Assembly: GCA_963976395.1 (NCBI GenBank)
Contig: CAXBLG010000101.1
Location: 1 to 9,441, forward strand
Source: UBA11612 sp963976395
Lineage (GTDB): Bacteria > Pseudomonadota > Alphaproteobacteria > Rhodospirillales > Rhodospirillaceae
Length of the DNA stretch: 9,441 nucleotides
Direction: 5' to 3'
The notes below the pieces were generated by a model. It worked only from the letters and a program-made list of their open reading frames with translations. It searched no databases and was not told the DNA's origin. How positions within the stretch are numbered: position 1 is the first letter of the stretch; the number at the start of each line of letters is the position of its first letter. Position numbers and translations under genes: made by a program. Shown here piece after piece: positions 1-4,147 of the stretch.

Positions 1-1
1 C

Positions 2-481
2 GTGCTCATGTCCGCCACTCGGAAAGCGAAGCGCAAGGCGAAGGCCAAGCGCATCGGGACCGCGAAGCCCAGCCTAGCCAAGCTCAAGGCGAAACTCTGG
101 GGACTGCTCGCCCCTGCGGTCAAGGCAGCCTATCCCCCGCGGTGCTACACCTGCGGACGGGCACCGCTGACGGGAACGAACCACCACGCCGGCCACATGT
201 TCGCCAAGGGTAGAAGTCACGCCCTCTCAGCGTTTGACCCGCGGAACCTCCGACCGCAGGACTGGTACTGCAACATCAACCTGGGCGGGAACGGGGCTGA
301 GTTTGCTCGCCGGTACATCGCCATGCACGGCCAGGCTGAGTTTGACGAGGTTGCGAGGATGTCGGAGATCCACCACAAGTGGACCGCGCCTGAGGTTCAG
401 GAGCTCATCGACCGGATCAAGGTCGGGCTTGAGACATACCAGTCCTACTACATCGAAACATACGGACAGGAGACGCGATGA
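2..481 (+). CDS. ninG: NinG/Rap-like recombination protein (start uncertain, may begin upstream)
   Basis: Resembles the C-terminal core of lambda NinG (Rap), a recombination factor acting on branched DNA such as Holliday junctions. Visible: a very basic Lys/Arg/Ala N-terminus (residues 4-31), a CYTCG pair (C48, C51), an HAGHM motif (62-66), an FDPRNLRPQ segment, a WYCN motif (C90), GGNG (95-98) and an HHKW motif before a C-terminal helix. This Cys/His order (CxxC, HAGH, CN, GN, then HKW) is the NinG signature and suggests a zinc-supported HNH-like fold. About 157-159 residues, shorter than lambda NinG (roughly 200), with the N-terminal zinc part absent. The frame is open to the window edge: GTG at 2, ATG at 8 or an upstream codon could be the start. 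It overlaps the next gene at ATGA (478-481). Family assignment is from remembered motifs. Confidence 0.8.
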   Translation: MLMSATRKAKRKAKAKRIGTAKPSLAKLKAKLWGLLAPAVKAAYPPRCYTCGRAPLTGTNHHAGHMFAKGRSHALSAFDPRNLRPQDWYCNINLGGNGAEFARRYIAMHGQAEFDEVARMSEIHHKWTAPEVQELIDRIKVGLETYQSYYIETYGQETR

Positions 482-483
482 CC
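470..483 (+). repeat. 14-bp start-site repeat, copy 1 (copy 2 at 846-859)
   Basis: GAGACGCGATGACC occurs at the start codon of both the 478 and the 854 gene, covering the end of the SD, the spacer, ATG and the ATGA overlap. It is one of two start cassettes reused in this tract. Confidence 0.75.
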
Positions 484-633
484 GACAAATCCGCTGCAGA
501 TATTGCTTACGCCTACGAAGATGCCCAATCGGAAATAGGCATTCTCGCCCGCGCCTACCGATCCGTTGTCGCCGAGGTGGAGCGGCTTCGCGCCCTCGTG
601 GACCGACCGGGCTGGCGAGAGGAGAGCAAGTGA
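478..633 (+). CDS. Small helical hypothetical protein (51 aa)
   Basis: A 51-residue ORF, not recognised. The start is set by an AGGAG SD at 468-472, five bases before an ATG that overlaps the ninG stop (ATGA), implying translational coupling. The product is alpha-helical in character, with an AEVERLRALV heptad-like stretch near the C-terminus that could form a short coiled coil. Bases 547-587 match 971-1011 in the 854-1183 gene with no gap and about 36 of 41 identities, so the RAY...AEVERL segment is a paralogous block. The stop overlaps the next ATG by one base (TGATG). The compact spacing and the SD support a real gene. Function unknown. Confidence 0.6.
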   Translation: MTDKSAADIAYAYEDAQSEIGILARAYRSVVAEVERLRALVDRPGWREESK

Positions 634-857
634 TGACCCCAATCCGTAAGCGCGTGCAATGGCTAGCCTGTCCGGTATGTGAAACGTGTTGGAGCAGCGC
701 GGTGCATTCTGTTGGAGCAAAATGCGGGGATACATCGTCGGAACAGCGACGTCCGTGTGTTGGGCGATTGATGCCAGAGGCTGACTACAAGAAAGCCGAA
801 TGGCGCGGACTCTACTTGCGAGCCGTAGCCCCGCTTCGCAGAGGAGAGACGCGATGA
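633..857 (+). CDS. Small zinc-ribbon-like hypothetical protein (74 aa)
   Basis: A 74-residue ORF with an LACPVCETCW motif at residues 11-20 (C13, C16, C19) followed by C31 (AKCGD) and C42 (RPCVG). A CxxC pair followed by two further cysteines is typical of small phage zinc-ribbon proteins, so a structural zinc site is likely (inference). The C-terminal third is basic (LRAVAPLRRGETR). The frame extends upstream to 234, but that part is only a shadow of ninG. The start at 633 is chosen because AGAGGAG lies about eight bases upstream and ATG overlaps the previous TGA by one base. Its stop overlaps the next gene at ATGA (854-857). Likely co-transcribed with its neighbours; role unknown. Confidence 0.65.
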   Translation: MTPIRKRVQWLACPVCETCWSSAVHSVGAKCGDTSSEQRRPCVGRLMPEADYKKAEWRGLYLRAVAPLRRGETR

Positions 858-859
858 CC
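846..859 (+). repeat. 14-bp start-site repeat, copy 2
   Basis: Identical to 470-483; it forms the start of the 854 gene. The neighbouring coding block (971-1011) is also shared with the 478 gene (547-587), so the two genes share two segments. Confidence 0.75.
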
Positions 860-1183
860 ATCAAACCGACCGAGTCGCCGATTGACTTTGAGGCGGCGCG
901 AAAGTGGGCGTTAGCGCCGATAGACGATAACCCTGCCATCGGGTGGAACCCAGAAGTTATCGAGAACGCTGCCCGCGCCTACCTCTCCCTCGCCGCCGAG
1001 GTGGAGCGGCTGAAGGCGACTCGCGCAGAATGCGAGCGGCAGTTTCAGGAAACGCAGACGAAGCGCCACGAAGCGGAGGCCCAGGTGGAGCGGCTGCGGG
1101 AGGAAATAGAAGATTGGGAGAAGTTCGATTGCGATTGCTACCGGGTACACGACGACTTTTGCAGTATGGACAGTGTGAGATGA
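854..1183 (+). CDS. Coiled-coil hypothetical protein (109 aa)
   Basis: Unrecognised 109-residue protein. The N-terminal third (DFEAARKWALAPIDDNPAIG) looks globular. The middle, from about residue 40, is one long charged helix with AEVERLKATRAECERQ and AQVERLREEIEDWEK, predicted coiled coil. The C-terminus is Cys/Asp-rich (FDCDCYRVHDDFC) and could bind a metal or form disulfides. ATG 854 overlaps the previous stop (ATGA) and follows AGGAG at 842-846 with seven-base spacing; upstream in-frame codons back to 800 lie inside the neighbouring gene. The first 14 bases of its start region (846-859) are identical to 470-483 at the start of the 478 gene, and its AEVERL block is shared with that gene. 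Confidence 0.65.
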   Translation: MTIKPTESPIDFEAARKWALAPIDDNPAIGWNPEVIENAARAYLSLAAEVERLKATRAECERQFQETQTKRHEAEAQVERLREEIEDWEKFDCDCYRVHDDFCSMDSVR

Positions 1184-1227
1184 AAGTAGCGGCAATGATT
1201 GCGCAGGAGGCCCGAAGCCATGACTGA
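1180..1227 (+). CDS. Possible 15-codon linking ORF or gene remnant
   Basis: A 15-codon ORF starting at ATGA over the 854-1183 stop and ending in ATGACTGA, eight bases past the start of the 1220 gene. Its end (EARSHD) parallels the end of the 1220-1654 gene (EALRHD), because both junctions carry the same duplicated sequence. It may be a coupling peptide or the last codons of a lost gene. No clear SD precedes it. Confidence 0.2.
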   Translation: MKVAAMIAQEARSHD

Positions 1228-1234
1228 CCCCATC
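1206..1234 (+). repeat. 29-bp start cassette, copy 1
   Basis: GGAGGCCC, three variable bases, then GCCATGACTGACCCCATC: SD, spacer, start codon and first codons of the 1220 gene. It matches 1633-1661 at 26 of 29 positions. A third GGAGGCCC lies at 1915-1922 before ATG 1925. Confidence 0.8.
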
Positions 1235-1654
1235 AAGCCCGAGCGTCTACCTGATGAAGTTCGCGAAGCTCTGGCATACATCAACCAGATTCAAGGGACC
1301 ATCGCGGCCAAGGACGCGGAGCTCGCCACCGCCTTCCGCATGAACGAGATGCAGCGCAAGGTTTTTGACGACCAGTGTGCCACCATCGCCGACAGTCTGA
1401 CCAGAAAGCAGCTTGCCGACTGGATGATCGCTCACGGTATCGTCACCGGCCACGGTGATACCGTGCGGGATCTACTGGCGCAGCTTGGGGGCGCTTTCGC
1501 GGCCGACCGCGCCACCGTCGCGGCCAAGGACGCGGCTCTGCGGGCGAAGGTGGATCGGTTCCTCGCAAAGTACGCGGAGTGCGAACCCTATCTGGTTTCG
1601 GCGTTTGTGCAATCCTACCTTGCCGAAGAATTGGAGGCCCTGCGCCATGACTGA
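1220..1654 (+). CDS. Hypothetical protein with AAKDA repeats (144 aa)
   Basis: Unrecognised 144-residue, mostly helical protein starting MTDPIKPERLPDEV. It contains two copies of a short peptide, GTIAAKDAEL near residue 26 and ATVAAKDAALRAK near residue 98; a third copy (DTIAAKDAEI) is in the next gene. The C-terminus (LAKYAECEPYLVSAFVQSYLAEELEAL) looks amphipathic. Start chosen at ATG 1220, preceded by AGGAGG at 1205-1210 with nine-base spacing; the TTG at 1199 lies upstream of that SD. The last eight bases overlap the next gene (ATGACTGA). The internal peptide repeats suggest growth by duplication of a helical module. Function unknown; possibly an early accessory protein by position only. 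Confidence 0.65.
   Translation: MTDPIKPERLPDEVREALAYINQIQGTIAAKDAELATAFRMNEMQRKVFDDQCATIADSLTRKQLADWMIAHGIVTGHGDTVRDLLAQLGGAFAADRATVAAKDAALRAKVDRFLAKYAECEPYLVSAFVQSYLAEELEALRHD
1298..1321 (+). repeat. 24-bp AAKDA coding repeat, copy 1
   Basis: Encodes TIAAKDAE in the 1220 gene. Identical to copy 3 (1779-1802) over all 24 bases. Confidence 0.8.
1502..1537 (+). repeat. AAKDA coding repeat, copy 2 with longer flank
   Basis: Encodes ATVAAKDAA later in the 1220 gene. Bases 1502-1535 match 1767-1800 with two mismatches, so copies 2 and 3 share more upstream flank than either shares with copy 1. Confidence 0.75.
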
Positions 1655-1661
1655 CCCCATC
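1633..1661 (+). repeat. 29-bp start cassette, copy 2
   Basis: Matches 1206-1234 at 26 of 29 positions and forms the junction between the 1220 and 1647 genes, including the eight-base overlap ATGACTGA and the last codons of the upstream gene. Confidence 0.8.
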
Positions 1662-1943
1662 CATAATCCCGCTCCCGCGACGGATGAGGATATCAAGCAG
1701 GCCGCTAGCGATTGGAGCATTGGTAGCCGGGAACGATTTCGACAGATTGCGCTCGACCGCATCGATGCCGACCGCGACACCATCGCGGCCAAGGACGCGG
1801 AGATCCGCAGGCTGGAGGATGCGATCATGCCCGAACACGATCTCAGCATTTCGTTTGATGCCTGCTGCGGGCGCGAGCGCAGTCACGAAGCGGCCCGCGC
1901 CATTAACGCACGAAGGAGGCCCCAATGGTTGAATCAGCCTTAA
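1647..1943 (+). CDS. Hypothetical protein with one AAKDA repeat (98 aa)
   Basis: Unrecognised 98-residue ORF starting MTDPIHNPAPATDEDIKQA, which resembles the start of the preceding protein. GGAGG at 1633-1637 with nine-base spacing fixes ATG 1647; the frame is open upstream to 1455, but that part is antisense or overlapping noise. A helix with DTIAAKDAEIRRLEDAI (about residues 44-60) shares its DNA with the 1220 gene. The C-terminal third has two adjacent cysteines (FDACCGRERS) and a basic tail. It overlaps the 1925 rightward start by 19 bases and the 1903-2130 leftward ORF by 41 bases. Probably part of the same rightward operon as its upstream neighbours. Confidence 0.6.
   Translation: MTDPIHNPAPATDEDIKQAASDWSIGSRERFRQIALDRIDADRDTIAAKDAEIRRLEDAIMPEHDLSISFDACCGRERSHEAARAINARRRPQWLNQP
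1767..1802 (+). repeat. AAKDA coding repeat, copy 3
   Basis: Encodes DTIAAKDAE in the 1647 gene. Its last 24 bases equal copy 1, and its 34-base left part matches copy 2 with two mismatches. Confidence 0.8.
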
Positions 1944-2130
1944 GCCTAACAGCTGACCAGCGGGCATCAGCGGCTCTACGGGCTGCGATTGCCCTCTGTG
2001 TGGGCGTGAGCCCGGCAGAACGAGCTAAACCTCCCTTAGTGCCTATTGCGGTCCGGTCGGCGGATATTTCGGCGCGGACCTGATCAACAATGTCTGCCCC
2101 GCAACGGTTGCAAAGTATTTCGCTTTTCAT
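1903..2130 (-). CDS. Small CxxC protein with GGLAR...ARW motif (75 aa), antisense to 1925-2083
   Basis: Leftward 75-residue ORF starting MKSEILCNRCGADI, a CxxC pair at residues 7-10. It continues with KGGLARSAGLTPTQRAIAAR and then RAADARW. This Gly-Gly-x-Ala-Arg, L-T-P-x-Q-R, A-R-x-A-A-x-A-R-W pattern recurs in small phage and plasmid proteins (recollection, no search run). ATG 2130 is preceded on its strand by AAAGGA about five bases upstream. It is divergent from terS, whose start is 38 bases away, so a leftward promoter would have to lie in or near the first part of terS. Orientation matches the leftward cluster at 2901-4147. The last part overlaps the 3' end of the 1647 gene. Function unknown; the family pattern is often assumed to be nucleic-acid binding. 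Confidence 0.55.
   Translation of the reverse strand: MKSEILCNRCGADIVDQVRAEISADRTAIGTKGGLARSAGLTPTQRAIAARRAADARWSAVRLKADSTIGASFVR
1925..2083 (+). CDS. Possible small rightward protein (52 aa), conflicts with the antisense ORF
   Basis: A 52-residue ORF preceded by a perfect AAGGAGG SD at 1913-1919, five bases before ATG. The GGAGGCCC start context is the same as that of the 1220 and 1647 genes, which argues for translation. The product (MVESALSLTADQRASAALRA and onward) is Ala-rich and not recognised. It lies entirely opposite the leftward ORF 1903-2130, whose sequence looks more like a known protein type. Both might be made, but more likely one is the main gene. Confidence 0.4.
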   Translation: MVESALSLTADQRASAALRAAIALCVGVSPAERAKPPLVPIAVRSADISART

Positions 2131-2167
2131 GGTTTCCTTTCGTTATGGCGGTATGCTTAGGTGCTAA

Positions 2168-2827
2168 ATGAGCAATAAAACGGTTCAGGACTACTCTGAT
2201 GAAATGGAACGGGCCGACGCGCTCCGGGCTAAGTACAACCCCGAGCCAAAGCCTAAGCGGAACAAGAAGAAAAAACCCCGCGCCCCACGTGCGCTTACCA
2301 CCAGGGACGCCCAGTTTATCGCTGAATACGTGCGGAACGGTGGCAACGGGTCTAAGGCCGCTATCGACATCGGGCTTAAGGTCAATCACCCCAACATAGC
2401 CGCCGCCCAGCTGCTGAAAAAAGCCTCGATTCAGGCGGAACTGAAAAAAATTCAGCAGGGGTTGCTCGAGAAGTCCAGATTCAGCGCAGAAAAAACGCTG
2501 GCGATGTTGAGCGCCGTGATTCATTTTGACCCGAGAACTATGTTTGGGCCCGACGGTAACTTGCGCCCCATCCACGAGCTCAAAGATGACGAAGCCTTCG
2601 CCCTGGCCGGCTGTGACGTTGCCATAAGAAACGTGAAAGCCGGCGATGGAGTCCAGGACCAAGTGTACAAGATCAAATGGGCCGATCGACTCCGGGCCGT
2701 TGAGCTTGCCATGAAGCATTTTGGATTAATCTCCCCTGCCATCGAGGTTAACGTGAACTTGGGCATCACCGAACGGCTTAATGCCGCCCGTGGCCGGATG
2801 ATCGAGGCGGAAGTGGTCAAGAGCTAA
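2168..2827 (+). CDS. terS: Terminase small subunit (Terminase_2 type)
   Basis: DNA-recognition subunit of the packaging motor: it binds the phage packaging site as a ring and delivers DNA to the large subunit. 219 residues, at the upper end of the usual range. After a basic, Lys-rich linker (residues 26-41, KPKRNKKKKP) comes the DNA-binding domain with the family signature LTTRDAQFIAEYVRNGGNGS, then KAAIDIGL, PNIAAAQLLKK and an AELKK helix (about 43-98). The central part carries FDPRTMFGPDGNLRPI and the C-terminal part KIKWADRLRAVELAMKHFGL, both typical of this family. The SD before ATG 2168 is weak (TTAGGTG). Unusually, terL does not follow directly: about 1.9 kb with leftward genes separates them. 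The gene end faces the leftward cluster tail-to-tail. Confidence 0.95.
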   Translation: MSNKTVQDYSDEMERADALRAKYNPEPKPKRNKKKKPRAPRALTTRDAQFIAEYVRNGGNGSKAAIDIGLKVNHPNIAAAQLLKKASIQAELKKIQQGLLEKSRFSAEKTLAMLSAVIHFDPRTMFGPDGNLRPIHELKDDEAFALAGCDVAIRNVKAGDGVQDQVYKIKWADRLRAVELAMKHFGLISPAIEVNVNLGITERLNAARGRMIEAEVVKS

Positions 2828-2841
2828 GTCTCCCCTATCCT

Positions 2842-2868
2842 TGCGATTATTCGCCCACTGCCATATCC
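2842..2868. repeat. 27-bp direct repeat, left copy
   Basis: A 27-base sequence identical to 3155-3181 and in the same orientation, 313 bp apart. It contains the near-palindrome GCGATTATTCGC (2843-2854). It lies between the end of terS and the end of the leftward 2901-3140 gene. Read leftward it encodes DMAVGE and a TAA stop, in frame with the 2901 gene beyond that gene's own stop. Confidence 0.9.
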
Positions 2869-2900
2869 TCGCCGGAACAGGGCAGGAGCCGGACTTTCGG

Positions 2901-3140
2901 TTAACACCGCGAACGCTGAACGCCTCCACGGGGGCCGACCCGAAGCTCAAACTCTGGATATTCTGCGTCTTTTGCGAAAAGATAAGCCGAAGAGTCTTCG
3001 ACGCAGGGGAAATAAGGATCACCCTCGGCCCTTGCCAGGAAAACTTCTTCCGCCGTCTTGATCGAAGAGAACTCTTCGCGGTCCTCCATCGTAGGGGCCG
3101 CGTAAGATCCGCCACCGTACCATTCCATGTAAATTCTCAT
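2901..3140 (-). CDS. Small acidic hypothetical protein with GPRGGV C-terminus (79 aa)
   Basis: Leftward 79-residue acidic protein starting MRIYMEWYGGGSYAAPTMED and ending near VGPRGGVQRSRC. An aromatic/Gly N-terminus, an acidic middle (EEFSSIKTAEEVFLARAEG) and a terminal GPRGGV remind me of small actinophage-type proteins of unknown function (recollection only). AAGGAG lies seven bases before ATG 3140, a clear start. The gene is bracketed by the two 27-bp direct repeats, so it could have been gained or lost as a unit. After its TAA at 2901-2903 the frame stays open for 17 more codons, ending in DMAVGE at the left repeat. It is the last gene of the leftward cluster, facing terS. Confidence 0.75.
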   Translation of the reverse strand: MRIYMEWYGGGSYAAPTMEDREEFSSIKTAEEVFLARAEGDPYFPCVEDSSAYLFAKDAEYPEFELRVGPRGGVQRSRC

Positions 3141-3154
3141 AATGTTTCTCCTTG

Positions 3155-3181
3155 TGCGATTATTCGCCCACTGCCATATCC
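3155..3181. repeat. 27-bp direct repeat, right copy
   Basis: Identical to 2842-2868. This copy sits just upstream of the leftward 2901-3140 gene; its edge is 15 bases from the start codon and next to the SD. Read leftward it again gives DMAVGE and TAA, in a frame open upstream to ATG 3261. Confidence 0.9.
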
Positions 3182-3214
3182 GCTAGGACATAGCAGAGGG
3201 CGATGTTTCGCGCC

Positions 3215-3478
3215 TTAGTAGTCGTAATCGTAAAACACACTATTGTTGTATTCAGTGACATTGCGCAGCGTGAGAATTGCCCATCGCGGATGCATGCGTT
3301 GCCAGCTATTCGCTACCTTCATTCGTTGCGTCTCGGTTGACATCGGTAGGCCTTGACGATCTTCCCGAATTGTCACGAGCGGCTCATGGACATCTGCGAA
3401 CACAATAAGCCTATTGTGAGCCCCGTAGGACGTGACATCGCTTTCCAAATCGGGTAGGTTTGTGTTTAGGTCTTTCAT
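3215..3478 (-). CDS. Hypothetical protein (87 aa; alternative start at 3550 gives 111 aa)
   Basis: Leftward ORF, not recognised. From ATG 3478 the product starts MKDLNTNLPDLESDV, has a hydrophobic core (NRLIVFADVHEPLVTIRED), a helix (STETQRMKVANSWQRMH) and ends in acidic and aromatic residues (NNSVFYDYDY). I prefer 3478 because a GGGGTG stretch lies about six bases before it. The longer start at 3550 lacks an SD and lies inside a 19-base hairpin (3546-3564); its extra 24 residues are His/Arg/Glu-rich and less convincing. The gene follows 3579-3824 in the leftward series. There is no membrane segment or signal peptide. Function unknown; no known domain seen. Confidence 0.6.
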   Translation of the reverse strand: MKDLNTNLPDLESDVTSYGAHNRLIVFADVHEPLVTIREDRQGLPMSTETQRMKVANSWQRMHPRWAILTLRNVTEYNNSVFYDYDY

Positions 3479-3545
3479 TGCGTCACCCCATCTTTCCTTG
3501 TCATTGGTTCTTTCCTCATGGTAATGGCGGGATGCCATTCCTAAA

Positions 3546-3564
3546 CGCATAGGCTAGCTATGCG
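3546..3564. promoter_or_regulatory. 19-base inverted repeat between two leftward genes
   Basis: Seven-base arms (CGCATAG and CTATGCG) around a five-base loop (GCTAG). It covers the ATG at 3550, so on leftward mRNA it could hide that start. It has no T-run, so it is not a standard intrinsic terminator; it could also be an operator. Confidence 0.4.
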
Positions 3565-3578
3565 CTAGGGAATGGAAT

Positions 3579-3824
3579 CTAGCTAATGTATATGACCGCC
3601 TTAGGATGGAACTCCCTGACGCGGGCTTCCATAGCCTTAAACGCGCTAAGTGAATCGGGGAAACATGTAAACGTGCCGATATTCGTCCTTCCGCTCAGCG
3701 CCACCCAGCGAAACCCACCCCCCCCCGAGACCGTGAATGGGCGATGAATGATGAAGAGACGCAAGCCCGAGCACCGACCGCGTAGCGTGACTGTCTCGTC
3801 CTTGTGGAGTATTGGAGCTCTCAT
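3579..3824 (-). CDS. Hypothetical protein with poly-Gly turn (81 aa)
   Basis: Leftward 81-residue ORF, not recognised. It starts MRAPILHKDETVTLRG. It looks like a small alpha/beta fold: beta-like LRLFIIHRPFTV, a GGGG turn at about residues 34-37, FRWVALSGRTNIGTF as a second sheet, then the helix LSAFKAMEARVREFH and a final strand AVIYIS. AAAGGA seven bases before ATG 3824 is a good SD. Its upstream region carries a tandem 11-bp-spaced repeat (3840-3870) that could control it. The Gly run is encoded by nine consecutive G on the coding strand (C at 3718-3726), a possible slippage or sequencing-error site, although the frame reads sensibly on both sides. Confidence 0.65.
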   Translation of the reverse strand: MRAPILHKDETVTLRGRCSGLRLFIIHRPFTVSGGGGFRWVALSGRTNIGTFTCFPDSLSAFKAMEARVREFHPKAVIYIS

Positions 3825-3839
3825 GGTGTTATCCTTTAT

Positions 3840-3870
3840 CTATGTGAACAGCTATTGAACAACTATTGAA
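3840..3870. repeat. Three tandem 11-bp-spaced CTATTGAA-like repeats
   Basis: CTATGTGAA (3840-3848), CTATTGAA (3852-3859) and CTATTGAA (3863-3870); the two exact copies are 11 bp apart and the first is a variant. They lie 16-46 bases upstream of the leftward start at 3824. One-helical-turn phasing fits binding sites for a regulator or a small iteron, but nothing identifies the protein. Confidence 0.55.
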
Positions 3871-3919
3871 TGCTACTTTCGGTAACACGAGGGTGACTAC
3901 GGCGAACGGTCCCTAGAGG

Positions 3920-4147
3920 CTAGCGGACGGACCCGCGGATGTCGCTCTCTTCCAGGAAGGACTCCCACTCAGACGCGGTATGAGGATAGCTAGGGTTCTT
4001 TTCATAAGCGAAAGCGAGACAAGGATGATCGCGTCCATCAAAGCGTTCCCGTCCGTAGTCGCTGAAGAGCTTGCCAACCGGGTCTGGCGTCGTGTCGATC
4101 TTGTTAGACTCGAAGTCGTAATAGGTCCAGTCCATGCTGTGTTTCAT
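3920..4147 (-). CDS. Small acidic/aromatic hypothetical protein (75 aa)
   Basis: Leftward 75-residue ORF, not recognised: MKHSMDWTYYDFESNKIDTT at the start, then PVGKLFSDYGRERFDGRDHP, a middle CLAFAYEKNPSYPHTASEWE and an acidic helix SFLEESDIRG. Residue composition (acidic, Tyr/Trp/Phe-rich, no low complexity) looks like a real soluble protein. The start is weak: on its strand only TTAGGG lies directly before ATG 4147, too close for ideal spacing, and the ATG four codons in has no better SD. It is the first gene of the leftward cluster, next to the long intergenic region before terL, where a leftward promoter would be expected. Confidence 0.55.
   Translation of the reverse strand: MKHSMDWTYYDFESNKIDTTPDPVGKLFSDYGRERFDGRDHPCLAFAYEKNPSYPHTASEWESFLEESDIRGSVR

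Noticed and set aside
448..1967. Leftward ORFs at 448-939, 911-1195 and 1443-1967
   Set aside because: They lie antisense to the coupled rightward genes with good SD sites; compositions are typical of shadows in GC-rich DNA.
2414..2495. Runs of six or seven A in terS as frameshift sites
   Set aside because: They encode Lys codons in a continuous family-matching protein; no alternative frame gives a sensible extension.
2084..2719. Long leftward ORF (211 codons) opposite terS
   Set aside because: terS on the other strand matches a known family over its whole length; this frame is its antisense shadow with no SD or recognisable domain.
2828..2846. Terminator between terS and the leftward cluster
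   Set aside because: A terminator is expected between convergent units, but I found no GC stem followed by a T-run on either strand.
2841..3218. Rightward ORF opposite the 2901-3140 gene
   Set aside because: It has a TTG start without SD and a Cys/Arg/Pro-rich product. The leftward frame has a clear AAGGAG and a sensible product.
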